Position numbers and translations under genes: made by a program
Shown here: positions 16,855 to 26,565 of the stretch, piece after piece
How positions within the stretch are numbered: the first letter of the stretch is position 1
Layout: each line of letters opens with the position of its first letter
Origin: G963669295 sp963669295
Lineage (GTDB): Bacteria; Bacteroidota; Bacteroidia; Flavobacteriales_D; CALLUQ01
Reading direction: 5' to 3'
Assembly (NCBI GenBank): GCA_963669295.1
Contig: OY769938.1
Location: 4,030,001-4,094,000, forward strand
DNA: 64,000 nt
Notes under the pieces: generated by a model
The model's database searches: none
The model's input: only the letters and a program-made list of their open reading frames with translations
Told to the model about the DNA's origin: nothing

Positions 16855-19368
16855 GTGGCCACATTGTATAAATACCTGATTGTAGCACTGGGCATTTTGT
16901 GCTGTACTGCCGCCCTGGGGCATCGCCTTTCGGGCAAGGTAACCGATAAAGATGGTGTGCCATTGCCCTATGTAAGTGTGTATGTAGCCAATACCACCTA
17001 TGGTGTGGCTTCTAACCTAAAGGGCGATTACTACCTGGAATTGGAAAATGGCACGTACGACATTGTGTTTCAAATGGTGGGGTACGAGCGGCAGCAAATT
17101 AGCGTTACCATTAAAGGAGGCAATAAAGTACAAGATGTGGTGCTGCAACCGCAAGTGGTAGAAATGGCAGGGGTGGTGATTACCGCTACGGGCAGAGATC
17201 CTGCCTTTGGCATTGTAAAGAAAGTGATACAACACAAACGACGTTACCTGGAGCAGTACGAAGGGTTTAGGTGCAGGGCCTATATTAAGGCTTCGCTAGA
17301 GGGAGAGCGGTACGAAAAGGTAACCGACTCGGTAACAGGAGTAGATTCGTTGCAACTGGTAAAGGAACGGCTCAATTTTGTAGAATCGTTTTCTACGGTG
17401 TCGTTTCGCGCCCCGGGGCAGTGGAAAGAGGTGAAAGATGCTTACCGCGATTTGGCCACTAAAACTTCTAGCGCGGTGCAAGTGGTGTTTGAAGATGATG
17501 GAGACGATCCTTATGGACCACCGCCCGAAACCAATCCTTTTTTGTTTTTTCTCGATGTGTCGGATGCCGACTTTAACTTTTACCGCAACAATGTGGTGGT
17601 GCCGGAGTTGTCGGAAAAAGCCTATGTATCGCCTTTTAGTAAAACGGCATTGCTTTCGTACAAGTACCGGTTAGACGATACTTTTAAAGAAGGGCCACTT
17701 ACGGTACATAAAATAGAGGTCATTCCACGACGCAAGGAAGCGTCGTTGTTTAAGGGGTATGTGTATGTGGCCGATAGCTTGTGGGCCATTAAGGCGGTAG
17801 ATTTGGAGATGAGCCGTAGCGGGTTGCAGTTTTTTCGCTCGTTTAGGGTGATTCAAAACAATACGATGCTGTCCGATAGCACGTGGATAAAATCGCGCGA
17901 AGAGTTTTTTTACAATGCCAAACAGGGCAACGGTAAAACTTTGGGGCATACCATTGCGGCCTATTCCGATTATGCATTGAACCCGGTGTTTGAGCGCAGG
18001 TTTTTTAACAACGAGTTGCGTGCCATTACCGATGAGGCTTACGATCGCGACTCGACTTACTGGGCTACCCATCGCCCTGTAACGTTGAAGGAGCAAGAGC
18101 AGGCTTTTATTCATGAGCAAGACAGCATTATTGCCCATGAGAGCAGCGAGGAATATTTGCGGCAGCGCGACTCGGTGTACAATGCCGTGAGCTTTTGGGA
18201 CATTACCTTAAACGGCGTAGGGTTTCGGAACCGCTACCTGGGGCGCGAAATATGGTTTAAGGGGTTGATTGAGCAGGTACAGCCATTGGCAGTGGGTGGC
18301 TACCGCCATTCCATTGGAGGGTATTACGAAAAGGAGTATCGCGAAGGGTATGAAATGCAGGTGGATTACGATTTGAACTACGGATTCAACAACAAAGATT
18401 TGAAGGGGCAGGCAGAGGTAGCTTATTTGTATGCGCCCAAAAAGTTTGGAGAGTTTTATGTGGGTGGGGGCAAAACGTTCGACATGATTAACTCGTACGA
18501 ATCGATTGCGGCCACCTTTAGCCGAAGCAACTATGTGCAAAACGATTTTTACAACATCGGCCATAAAATAGAAGTGAGCAATGGGGTGTTGTTAGATGTA
18601 GAGTTGGGGCATTACGACTTGCAATCGTTGGAAGAGTTTACCCTATCTGATTGGTCGGAAGATTTGTTTGGTAGCCTGAATGCCCCGCAGCCTTTTGAGC
18701 GGTACCGCAAATTGTTTTTGGATGTACGGCTGCACATTCGCTTTCAGCAAAAGTATGTGACCGAGCCGTATAAAAAAGTGGTGATTGGTACGGAGTGGCC
18801 GCAGTTGTTCATCAACTACAAAAAGGCGGTGCCCACCTTGCTGGGCAGCGATGTTAATTTCAACTACCTCGAAATGATTGTTACCGACAACATGCGGTTG
18901 GGCACGTTGGGCGAGTCGAAGTACCGGGTGAATGTGGGTAAGTTTGTTTCGTTTGGTGCTGCGCGGTTCATCGATTATAAGTTTTTCCGTGGTTCCGACC
19001 GGTATTTCTTTTCCGATCCGTTGAAATCGTTTCAACTGTTGGGACCAACGCTCAATACCAACAACGCCTTTTTGATGGCCAACTACATCCACCATTTTAA
19101 TGGCATGGTGATGAACAAAATTCCACTGGTGAACAAGCTGCGCCTGGAGGCTGTAGCAGGGGGTGGTACGTTGGTAATTCCCGATCAAAACGACTTTAGG
19201 CACGCTGAGTTGTATGCCGGGTTAGAGAAACAGTTTCGTATTGGCAAACAGTTGTTTAAAATAGGCGGGTACTATGTAGCAGCCGATAGCAACCACAGCG
19301 AGTTGCAAGGCACCTGGAAGTTTGGCATCGATTTTTACGATTCGTTTCGCAATAAGTGGAGCTACTAG
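16855..19368 (+). CDS. DUF5686-like outer-membrane protein with carboxypeptidase-regulatory-like domain
   Basis: 837 residues from a GTG start. No ATG lies closer to the signal peptide (YKYLIVALGILCCTAALG). Residues about 23-105 form a CarboxypepD_reg-like domain (LSGKVTDKDGVPLPYVSVYV ... GYERQQISVTI). The long remainder matches the DUF5686 arrangement: 'AFGIVKKVIQHKRRYLEQYEGFRCRAYIK', a beta-rich middle, and a C-terminal barrel ending FGIDFYDSFRNKWSY. Members are predicted outer-membrane barrels of unknown role and are common in Bacteroidota. It is a single gene, convergent with the next one 33 bp away. Confidence 0.85.
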   Translation: MATLYKYLIVALGILCCTAALGHRLSGKVTDKDGVPLPYVSVYVANTTYGVASNLKGDYYLELENGTYDIVFQMVGYERQQISVTIKGGNKVQDVVLQPQVVEMAGVVITATGRDPAFGIVKKVIQHKRRYLEQYEGFRCRAYIKASLEGERYEKVTDSVTGVDSLQLVKERLNFVESFSTVSFRAPGQWKEVKDAYRDLATKTSSAVQVVFEDDGDDPYGPPPETNPFLFFLDVSDADFNFYRNNVVVPELSEKAYVSPFSKTALLSYKYRLDDTFKEGPLTVHKIEVIPRRKEASLFKGYVYVADSLWAIKAVDLEMSRSGLQFFRSFRVIQNNTMLSDSTWIKSREEFFYNAKQGNGKTLGHTIAAYSDYALNPVFERRFFNNELRAITDEAYDRDSTYWATHRPVTLKEQEQAFIHEQDSIIAHESSEEYLRQRDSVYNAVSFWDITLNGVGFRNRYLGREIWFKGLIEQVQPLAVGGYRHSIGGYYEKEYREGYEMQVDYDLNYGFNNKDLKGQAEVAYLYAPKKFGEFYVGGGKTFDMINSYESIAATFSRSNYVQNDFYNIGHKIEVSNGVLLDVELGHYDLQSLEEFTLSDWSEDLFGSLNAPQPFERYRKLFLDVRLHIRFQQKYVTEPYKKVVIGTEWPQLFINYKKAVPTLLGSDVNFNYLEMIVTDNMRLGTLGESKYRVNVGKFVSFGAARFIDYKFFRGSDRYFFSDPLKSFQLLGPTLNTNNAFLMANYIHHFNGMVMNKIPLVNKLRLEAVAGGGTLVIPDQNDFRHAELYAGLEKQFRIGKQLFKIGGYYVAADSNHSELQGTWKFGIDFYDSFRNKWSY

Positions 19369-19401
19369 TATGGCTGTTAAGCCAGAATTAATGACGACAC
19401 G

Positions 19402-19869
19402 TCAGTATCCTTTTGCCCGGAGGTATTCATCGAAAGTAGGGTAGGCCTTCCACCCGTTTTGTAGGGGCTCGATGTAATGATTGGGGTGCTCAAAAAGGAC
19501 AGTAAGCAGGGGAGTGCCTGAGGGAGGTAGCACCTTGTTCAGCAGTACCATCAAGTCGTCTTTACGGTTAAACTCAAAACGGCATTCCCCATCGTCGTGG
19601 GTGCTTAAAATACCTATGCCTTCCAGTTCAATGCTAATATCAATGATTACTGTAGCACGATCGTGGTTCAGGTATTCAATCAATTCGCCTACGTGTTCGA
19701 GCATGGTTAATTCCATTTCGCCCAACCATTGGGTAGAGGTGCTTGCCTGAATTACCTTTATTGGAGTAGTAGCATCGAAATGTTGGAGCCCTTGCACCGT
19801 GGAATATTCCCCAAGGTACAATTCGTGCTTGTTGTTTTGTTCGCGATACAGGTAAAGTGATGGCCACAT
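19402..19869 (-). CDS. Hypothetical cytoplasmic protein
   Basis: 155 residues without signal peptide or membrane segment, mixed alpha/beta, acidic. I recognise no family. It contains 'ATVIIDISIELEGIGILSTHDDGECRFEF' split over two strands. It lies 34 bp downstream of the arylsulfotransferase-like gene on the same strand, so it could share its transcript. Confidence 0.65.
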   Translation of the reverse strand: MWPSLYLYREQNNKHELYLGEYSTVQGLQHFDATTPIKVIQASTSTQWLGEMELTMLEHVGELIEYLNHDRATVIIDISIELEGIGILSTHDDGECRFEFNRKDDLMVLLNKVLPPSGTPLLTVLFEHPNHYIEPLQNGWKAYPTFDEYLRAKGY

Positions 19870-19903
19870 GGTTTAAAGGTAATAAAGAACGATAAGAAGG
19901 GCA

Positions 19904-21418
19904 TCAACGCTCCCAATACACTTCTTTTTCTACCATGCCATTGCTGTATACCTTTAAGTAAAGTACTCCTGGCCGACGTTGGTGAACGGTTCTTCCCAAC
20001 AGGTCGTAATACCCTATAACAGTAGGTGCTGCGTTGGGCGTGTGAGTAGAGATACCAACAGCAGTACACTGCTGCAGGTTGGTTAAATGAAAAGGGGTAC
20101 TGCCCAACATGCCCATGCCGTGGTTGACCCAAACCACATAGGTGCCGGTGTCGGCAACAGTAATGGATGGGGTAGTGGCACCATTCGACCACAGGTAGTA
20201 GTTGTAGCCTGTAGGTGCCGATAGGGTGGCAGAGGTAGAGTCGTTGCTGATGCAAGTAATTTGCGGTTGGGCTGGTAAACCAGGAAGGGATTGTAAAAAG
20301 GCCCGGTAGGTAACTACAGTGTCTTCAAAAAAGATGTCGGCAGCTACATTGTTTAAAGAGTCGATTAAAGAAATGGACGGTGTTGGCCTGCGCACATTGC
20401 CCCACCCAATAATGCCATAGCCATTGTTCATTTTGCGATAGCTTCCTAATGAATAGGCATTGATGGGCCAGTAGTAGTCGAACTCATTCACTTTGGTGGC
20501 AGTGTGGTTGACATGGTCGAGGGTGTATTCCACCGTGCGACTTCCCCCCGGTGCAAAATGCTGGTTGTCGAAAACCGTAATGTTGCCATTGGGCAATCGT
20601 CGTACATCGTGCTGTGCAAAAAAACCGGAGTCGTTTACAAAGGTAAATTCATTGTACTGCCCTCCCAGTCGCCATAGCACATCGCCAGTAACATGGTCTA
20701 TTTTATACACTGCATTGGCGGTTCTTAGCGAAAGCAGCAAATTCCCATCAACATCATATTCAATGGCGTTGGCGTGGATGAAGTCGAAATTGTTGGGGTT
20801 GTAGTTGTAAGGGTCTTGATGGGCATCAGGAGGAATGTGTTCCAATGCATTCCACTGGAATACCAGGTTATGGTTGGTATCGTATTCCCACACCATCATG
20901 TTTGCTACATTGGTGGTGGCAGAGCCCGGGCTTCCGTTGAAAGTATAACCACTGAGGTCCATGATACTATCGCGCAAACCGATAAAGCAGTAATTGCCAT
21001 TTGGGAAAATCATGAATTCGTGGATGTCGCCACCACCAAGTGGCACTTCTAACGAGTCGATGAGCTGGAAATTGTTGTTGAGGAGGTAGTGGCGCACCGT
21101 TCCGTTATTTTTTCGGGTAAATGAGTATACGTTGTGGTTGGGATGGTATTTGAAATCAAAGATCTTCCGACTGCTTGCAGTCCACCAAACCAGGTAGCCT
21201 TCTTGATCCATGATCATCATCGATTTTGATGGGTCGTTGGTGCCATTGTGCATGTAGGGTGCGCAAATGTAGTAAGCGTTTAAATGGGTGGTGTCGTACC
21301 GTTGAAATTCGTATTCAGAAAGCCCGGGGGGAACAGGTCGGTTAAAGTTTTGGGCCGTAAGGGATGCTCCTGGTAGCAGTAAGAAGAGCAGAAAAGTATG
21401 TTTAATGTAGAAGCGCAT
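19904..21418 (-). CDS. Arylsulfotransferase-like secreted protein
   Basis: 504 residues with a signal peptide (about 1-22). Residues about 60-380 match the arylsulfotransferase (ASST) beta-propeller: 'MMIMDQEGYLVWWTAS', 'GGGDIHEFMIFPNGNYCFIG', 'DFIHANAIEYDVDGNLLLS', 'VLWRLGG', 'FFAQHDVRRLPNGNITVFDN'. The His residues in DIHE, FIHAN and AQHDV are where the family keeps its active-site histidines. An Ig-like segment with 'YYLWSNGATTPSITVADTGTYVV' follows. The last 60 residues (YYDLLGRTV, GVLYLKVY) resemble a shortened T9SS type A sorting domain. The family moves sulfate from aryl sulfates to phenols without PAPS. The substrate here is unknown. Confidence 0.78.
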   Translation of the reverse strand: MRFYIKHTFLLFLLLPGASLTAQNFNRPVPPGLSEYEFQRYDTTHLNAYYICAPYMHNGTNDPSKSMMIMDQEGYLVWWTASSRKIFDFKYHPNHNVYSFTRKNNGTVRHYLLNNNFQLIDSLEVPLGGGDIHEFMIFPNGNYCFIGLRDSIMDLSGYTFNGSPGSATTNVANMMVWEYDTNHNLVFQWNALEHIPPDAHQDPYNYNPNNFDFIHANAIEYDVDGNLLLSLRTANAVYKIDHVTGDVLWRLGGQYNEFTFVNDSGFFAQHDVRRLPNGNITVFDNQHFAPGGSRTVEYTLDHVNHTATKVNEFDYYWPINAYSLGSYRKMNNGYGIIGWGNVRRPTPSISLIDSLNNVAADIFFEDTVVTYRAFLQSLPGLPAQPQITCISNDSTSATLSAPTGYNYYLWSNGATTPSITVADTGTYVVWVNHGMGMLGSTPFHLTNLQQCTAVGISTHTPNAAPTVIGYYDLLGRTVHQRRPGVLYLKVYSNGMVEKEVYWER

Positions 21419-21462
21419 GCAGTGGTAGCAATAAATATATAAAGATAAGCCGAAGAATGCTA

Positions 21463-23562
21463 TTACACCTTCACTCCAATGATGCAGACATCGTCTACTT
21501 GTTCCAAATCACCACGCCAATTTTCAAAGGTTTGATCAATGATGGTGCGTTGTATCATCAGCTCTTTTTCTTGTATAGATAGCAGTAAGTTTCTGAGGGC
21601 TGCAATTTTAAATTTCTTGCCTTTTTCGCCACCAAATTGATCTACATAGCCATCAGAAAAAATGTAGATGGTATCGCCCTCTTGCAGTTCAATGGTGTGG
21701 GTGGTAAACGGTTGAGGTGCTTCTACCTTGCCAATAGGTTGTTTGTCGGCTTTTATTTCGATCAACTCTTGCGGAGCACTTCCCTGCGCGCGCGCCAACC
21801 ATAGGGGGTTATATGCACCAGCATATTGTAGGGTGTGGCCTTTTAACGTACATAAAGCAATGTCCATGCCGTCGCTTACCTGTTCATCGCTTTTTTCAAA
21901 TTGTTCTACCACCAGTGTTCGGGTTTTGTCTAAAATGCTCCCAGGGTCGCGTAGGCCAAATTCCCTTACCGCACGGTTCATAGCATTGTGACAAACAACA
22001 CTTACCATCGCTCCCGGAACACCATGCCCAGTGCAATCGGCAGCAGCAAAAATAGTAGTGTCATCCACCTGTTCCATCCAGTAAAAGTCGCCAGCAACAA
22101 TATCTTTGGGCTTGTAAAGAATGAAGCTATTGGGCAACCATGCCTTCACCAGTCGGGTAGGGGGAAGGATGGCTTCTTGAATGCGTTTAGCATACGTGAT
22201 GGAGTCGAGAATTTCATTGTTTTTCTCTTCTACCAATTCTTTTTGCAGTTCAACTTCACGTTTTTGTGCCCCAATAATTTCGTTGTCTTTGCGCTTGCGT
22301 TGGTAGCCAATAAAGATCATGCCCCCCAGTAGCAATAGCACCCCAATACCTCCATACAGCACATAGCGTTGTTGTGCTTCTTGTTCCAATTCTGCCTGGT
22401 GTTCGATGTGATCCAACTCTTGCTGTTGGGCATAGGCAAGGCTATCGGCCAGGTGTTGTTTGTCGTATTCGTATTGAAATTTATGGCGAATGACTTCTTG
22501 CTGGTTTTCATCACTCAAAATGCTGTCTTTTGTAGCAATGTACAACTCATACATTTCCAGTGCCTTTACGTCGTTACCCAATGCCTTTTGTACTGAATAA
22601 AGGCCTTTTGCAGCATCCCTAATTTCGTTAACAATACTAATTTCCTGAGCAATGGTTAATGCCCTGGAGTACTGGTTGATGGCCTTGTTGTAATGCTTCC
22701 TAAATAACGCTGTGTTTCCTGCTTTTTGAGCCGAGTCGCCCCGCGTTTTATGCATATTGCCTATTGCAATAACAGCGATAGAAATACTATGCAAATCGTT
22801 GGTTTCCTCGCTAATGGCCAGGCTGTTGGCATAAAATTGATTCGCGAGGTGGTATTGTGTGGTAGCCCATTTCGTATTTCCTGCTGTGGTGGCCGAATCG
22901 CCTTTGCTTTTGTAAATGTGGCCAACATTGTTAGAGGCCATAGCAATGCCCCGTGTATCTTCTAGCGTTTCTGCCAATGCTAAACTTTGCAAGTAGCACT
23001 CAAGGGCACTGGCCTCGTTGCCCATATTTACATACGCATTGCCAAGGTTGTTCAATGCGGCAGATTTACCGCTTTTATGATCTATTTCGTCATACAGTAC
23101 CAATCCTTTCTTGTAGTAGGTGATGGCACTTTCATGATTGCCTTGCTCCATGTATACCAGGGCAATGTTATTGAAGGCATTGGCAATGCTTCTTTTATCG
23201 CCTACCTCTTCTTTTAACTTCAAACTGCGCATGTAATAGTGAATGGCATTGGCGTAGTCGCCCCGGATGGCGAACGAAACCCCCTGGGTATTCAATGCAG
23301 CGGCCATGTGCTTTTTCAACCCTTTGCTTTTGGCAAATTCATATTCCAGTCCTGCGTAGTAAAAGGCACTGTCGGGTTGAGTATAGAGGTAGCCTTCCCA
23401 GGCCAGTTTTCGCATGGCACCGATTCTCTCTAAGTCATCTTGCGATTCGTCGTTCCACACAGCTCTCAAGCTATCGAGATTAGTGCCTGCGTGAGCAATT
23501 AACCCGCTAAATACGAGTAAGATGGTAAAGCAATGTTTTTTGTAGAGAATAGAGGTGTGCAC
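21463..23562 (-). CDS. Membrane-anchored TPR protein with SpoIIE-type phosphatase domain
   Basis: 699 residues. A signal peptide is followed by 6-8 tetratricopeptide repeats (about residues 35-365, e.g. 'ALNTQGVSFAIRGDYANAIHYY', 'ALNNLGNAYVNMGNEASALE'), a coiled coil, a transmembrane helix (VLYGGIGVLLLLGGMIFIGY), another coiled coil with the dimer segment EILDSITYAKRIQEAILP, and a SpoIIE/PP2C-like phosphatase domain with metal-binding D residues in VAGDFYWM, AADCTGHGVPGAM and FSDGYVDQFGG. It probably dephosphorylates an anti-sigma-factor antagonist or other Ser/Thr phosphoprotein in response to a periplasmic signal read by the TPRs. No STAS or anti-sigma gene is adjacent. Confidence 0.92.
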   Translation of the reverse strand: MHTSILYKKHCFTILLVFSGLIAHAGTNLDSLRAVWNDESQDDLERIGAMRKLAWEGYLYTQPDSAFYYAGLEYEFAKSKGLKKHMAAALNTQGVSFAIRGDYANAIHYYMRSLKLKEEVGDKRSIANAFNNIALVYMEQGNHESAITYYKKGLVLYDEIDHKSGKSAALNNLGNAYVNMGNEASALECYLQSLALAETLEDTRGIAMASNNVGHIYKSKGDSATTAGNTKWATTQYHLANQFYANSLAISEETNDLHSISIAVIAIGNMHKTRGDSAQKAGNTALFRKHYNKAINQYSRALTIAQEISIVNEIRDAAKGLYSVQKALGNDVKALEMYELYIATKDSILSDENQQEVIRHKFQYEYDKQHLADSLAYAQQQELDHIEHQAELEQEAQQRYVLYGGIGVLLLLGGMIFIGYQRKRKDNEIIGAQKREVELQKELVEEKNNEILDSITYAKRIQEAILPPTRLVKAWLPNSFILYKPKDIVAGDFYWMEQVDDTTIFAAADCTGHGVPGAMVSVVCHNAMNRAVREFGLRDPGSILDKTRTLVVEQFEKSDEQVSDGMDIALCTLKGHTLQYAGAYNPLWLARAQGSAPQELIEIKADKQPIGKVEAPQPFTTHTIELQEGDTIYIFSDGYVDQFGGEKGKKFKIAALRNLLLSIQEKELMIQRTIIDQTFENWRGDLEQVDDVCIIGVKV

Positions 23563-23609
23563 AATGAGTGGCTTTTGTGCGTCTAATATACCGAAAGAAA
23601 TGCAAAAAG

Positions 23610-24161
23610 TTAAGGTGCAAGCACGGTTCGATCTTGAATGGGATACTGCTCAAAAATTTGCTGTACTGTTTTGTCGATCAACTTTTTCATCTTAGCATCG
23701 GGGGTGTTGAGGATGCCATTGGCCGACCCCTGCCAGATGACCTGGTTGGTGGCCAGGTCGGATACGCTGATCACCAGGGTGCCTTCTACATAGTGGTAGG
23801 TATTGAGGGTGCACTCGGGCCAGTATTCTTTGTTGGCATATCCACTGCATTGGGTAACGGTAACTTCTCGATCTTCTAACATAATTTGAAACCCCACATG
23901 CAAGTCGGGGCTTGCTTCCGACCATGCATAACCGCGTTCATCCATGGCCATGGCAATGGCATTGCTTACATATTCACGGTTTTCAGGACTGTCGTATAAA
24001 GGGTGTTCACCATCTACTGTATCTAAATCGTCCATACATACCGTATACGTTTGGTAGCTACTGAAATCGGCCTGTGGATCGTACTCTGATTCGATGGTAG
24101 CAGTATTGCAACTGAGCAAGGCCATGAAACCAATAACAGGGAGGATACGAAGTAGTGTCAT
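23610..24161 (-). CDS. DUF4136-family lipoprotein
   Basis: 183 residues. The lipoprotein signal ends LLSC (residues 1-18), and the opening 'YDPQADFSSYQTYTV' is diagnostic of DUF4136. The rest alternates beta-strands and one long helix, ending with 'MKKLIDKTVQQIFEQYP'. The family's function is unknown; members are periplasmic lipoproteins. It lies 47 bp upstream of the TPR-SpoIIE gene. Confidence 0.85.
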   Translation of the reverse strand: MTLLRILPVIGFMALLSCNTATIESEYDPQADFSSYQTYTVCMDDLDTVDGEHPLYDSPENREYVSNAIAMAMDERGYAWSEASPDLHVGFQIMLEDREVTVTQCSGYANKEYWPECTLNTYHYVEGTLVISVSDLATNQVIWQGSANGILNTPDAKMKKLIDKTVQQIFEQYPIQDRTVLAP

Positions 24162-24301
24162 GTTAAAGAATGTTTGATGGCATAAAATTATTCAGTTCAG
24201 GCCCTGCAAACCTTGACGACTGTCATCGCTTGTACTGCGATCTGTCATGGAAGGTTGCCACTATAGCCACTACATTTATAGCAACACCAAAAACTTACAC
24301 C

Positions 24302-24898
24302 ATGTTGAAATCGAAAACACTCGTGTTGCTTGCTACACTGTTGGTTGCGGTAAGCGGTTGCATTATACCAAGTTTACACCCCATTTTTAACGAAAGCGAT
24401 TTGATCACCAACGATCAACTGAAAGGCGATTGGTTGGGGCATAAATCCATTTGGACGTTTGAGGAAGGAGACAACAAATCGTATCGATTGTATTACAAAG
24501 AGTGCGACGACCCTGTAAACGATCCTTCTAATTATGCTACCTGTACCATGGCAGAGTTTAAATCGCACCTCATTAAGTTGGATGGAGCATACTTTCTCGA
24601 TTTCTATCCGGTGAATTATAAGAATACCGAAAATCAATTTTTGCGGTTACACCTCCAGCCTTTGCATTCGTTTGCGAAGGTTACCATCGAAAAAGACCAC
24701 ATCGAAGTATCGTTCCTCAATTACCTGTGGTTAAAAGAGTTGCTGGATAAAAACCCGAAGGCGGTGGCTCATACAGAAACACGGCATGGCATTATGCTTA
24801 CTGCTGATACGGATGAATTGCAACAGTTTATGAAAACCTATGCCGATGAAAAGGCTTATGTAGATCCCGTAGTGTTGCATAAAGCGGCTACGGAGTAG
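24302..24898 (+). CDS. Hypothetical lipoprotein
   Basis: 198 residues from the ATG at 24302. The frame runs further upstream, but only this Met gives a lipoprotein signal (MLKSKTLVLLATLLVAVSGC, Cys20). Mature protein is about 178 residues, beta-rich, with the Cys-containing loop 'YYKECDDPVNDPSNYATC'. Family not recognised. It is divergent from the DUF4136 gene with 140 bp between them. Confidence 0.8.
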   Translation: MLKSKTLVLLATLLVAVSGCIIPSLHPIFNESDLITNDQLKGDWLGHKSIWTFEEGDNKSYRLYYKECDDPVNDPSNYATCTMAEFKSHLIKLDGAYFLDFYPVNYKNTENQFLRLHLQPLHSFAKVTIEKDHIEVSFLNYLWLKELLDKNPKAVAHTETRHGIMLTADTDELQQFMKTYADEKAYVDPVVLHKAATE

Positions 24899-24981
24899 GG
24901 GGTTAGTTAAGTTGCATCAACTCATCAGTTTCTATGTATGTTTTTAAATTGCTCAAAATAAAACATCATTGTTCGGCAGCA

Positions 24982-25389
24982 TTACCTTTTGGATTTCATG
25001 CCTGCCAGTTTTTTGTAAGCTTTATCATTTACAAACGTTTCGTATTCCATGCTCTCCATCGGATAAAGGGCAATTTTTCCCTGTTCATTGTAGTGGGCGC
25101 CAAACCCATAACGCTTAGTCAATGCCGACGCTCGTAAACATGGGTGTCCTTTCGAAAAAAGTTGCTTCCAAAGTTCTTTTCGCTCAGACGTGGTAGCACC
25201 TTCAAGCCCTTCTTTTCTCAAGTAAACCTCAAAAACAAGCTCCTCATGGTTAAATTGGTAAGGGTACTCCGTTAAAAGCTCGTATTGAATAAGGTGTGCG
25301 GGTTTTTTTGCCCGGTTCGAAACAGGAACTTCGGAGTGATTTACGGGGCAATCAGGAGCAATAGTAATGAATGTTTCTTTGTAGCTCAT
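24982..25389 (-). CDS. DUF6157-family protein
   Basis: 135 residues from the Met at 25389 (MSYKETFITIAPDCPV). An upstream Met in frame would add a 16-residue tail that the family lacks. The conserved features are the opening above, 'IQYELLTEYPYQFNHEELVFEVY', and 'CLRASALTKRYGFGAHYNEQGKIALY'. It is a cytoplasmic protein of unknown function found in many Bacteroidota and some Firmicutes. Confidence 0.85.
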   Translation of the reverse strand: MSYKETFITIAPDCPVNHSEVPVSNRAKKPAHLIQYELLTEYPYQFNHEELVFEVYLRKEGLEGATTSERKELWKQLFSKGHPCLRASALTKRYGFGAHYNEQGKIALYPMESMEYETFVNDKAYKKLAGMKSKR

Positions 25390-25575
25390 TTTTTGCTTGC
25401 CTTTGGCAGAACAATCCTTAATTGTTGAAGCATGCAATTTAATTAAACAGGATGGTCAGCACACTTTTTTTTCTGATGAAAAGTTAAATGTTGCTGACTG
25501 CATTTAATGCTCAAATTCAAGCGGTAGCAGTGAAAAATGGCAATGGGTGTGACTCGGTTTTTAAAAGGCATTGCA

Positions 25576-25611
25576 TACAACACCCGAACAGTATGGCTGT
25601 CGGGTGCTGTA
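25576..25611 (-). terminator. Hairpin terminator downstream of the PixA-like gene
   Basis: A 12-bp arm tacaacacccga pairs with tcgggtgctgta (one mismatch), with further pairing inside. A T-rich stretch follows on the minus strand, though it is not a clean T run. Confidence 0.45.
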
Positions 25612-25646
25612 TAACAACGGTGCGATGAAGCACCTTTTGCCTGGTG

Positions 25647-26237
25647 TTACTGATTGACGTAAATAACAGGATCGTAATAGTAAGTGGCCACAAGGGTAGG
25701 CAAGCCGTTTACAATTTTAATCAGTTGAAAATCGAGGTTATAATACAATTTACCGTTGCGTGGGGCATTGCTCTTTACCTGGGCTACTGTGTAGTCGGTA
25801 CGCCCCGAAAACATGGCCAGTTCTCCTCCACTGTAATAGGCTTTCATAACCTGTTGAATTTTGGTAACGCAATAGTCGGGAGGGTTGGTGCCGTGTCCAT
25901 TCATGTAATCGCTCCAATTGGAGGCATCCGAAGGACTATGATTAGGCAAAATATCCTTGATGAGGATGCTGTATTCGGCAGAGGGCAACAAAGGAGTTTC
26001 ATACCATCGAATTTCATCTCCCGATGAAGCTTTAATTTCCAGGTTGGCAGTAGCTTGTTCGCCTGCTACATCAATATCTACAGCAATCATTTTTACCCGT
26101 TTTAATAATTTAGATCCTCCAATGTTAAATCGCCTTGGGTTATTAGAATCTGGTGTTAAACTGGGGTTGCTTGCTTCATACTCATCGATGAATGCTTGTT
26201 GGTCTACTGCCACTAAAATGCTTACAATTTTGCTCAT
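25647..26237 (-). CDS. AidA/PixA-like inclusion-body-family protein
   Basis: 196 residues from the Met at 26237 (MSKIVSILVAVDQQAF); the 17-residue extension upstream is probably not used. The opening 'ISILVAVD'-type strand, the 'TANLEIKASSGDEIRWYETPL' block and 'KLYYNLDFQLI' fit AidA/PixA proteins, which include the crystalline inclusion protein of Xenorhabdus. The role in Bacteroidota is unknown. It has no signal peptide. It is a single gene with its own terminator. 26238-26565 upstream holds its control region and no other gene I can support. Confidence 0.65.
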   Translation of the reverse strand: MSKIVSILVAVDQQAFIDEYEASNPSLTPDSNNPRRFNIGGSKLLKRVKMIAVDIDVAGEQATANLEIKASSGDEIRWYETPLLPSAEYSILIKDILPNHSPSDASNWSDYMNGHGTNPPDYCVTKIQQVMKAYYSGGELAMFSGRTDYTVAQVKSNAPRNGKLYYNLDFQLIKIVNGLPTLVATYYYDPVIYVNQ

Positions 26238-26565
26238 AATACGTTGTTTTAAGTAGTGAATATTAAGTAAAATCAGCTGGTGCTTCAAAGCAGTTGTTTT
26301 GTAATACAGCTTATGAAGCTAGCAAGGAGAGTAAGGCCTTTTTCCTAATGATTTATAACGTAAATCTACTGGCATTAATAAGGCAAAGGGCAAAAAATGG
26401 AAGGAGTGGTAGGTTGAATGTTGCGAGTGGTATAAATACCGTTGTAAGTGTGTGGGCTTTAGTAGCGTGTTTAATGGCTTCTTAGCGGGAGTACTGTACT
26501 GAAGAGCTTATAACGTATGCGCACCTATTTTCTACCTGTTTAAAAGAAGAAAACACAGCGCGACT

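Noticed and set aside
26294..26485. 63-codon plus-strand frame upstream of the PixA-like gene
   Set aside because: No ribosome-binding site, no domain and composition like non-coding DNA.
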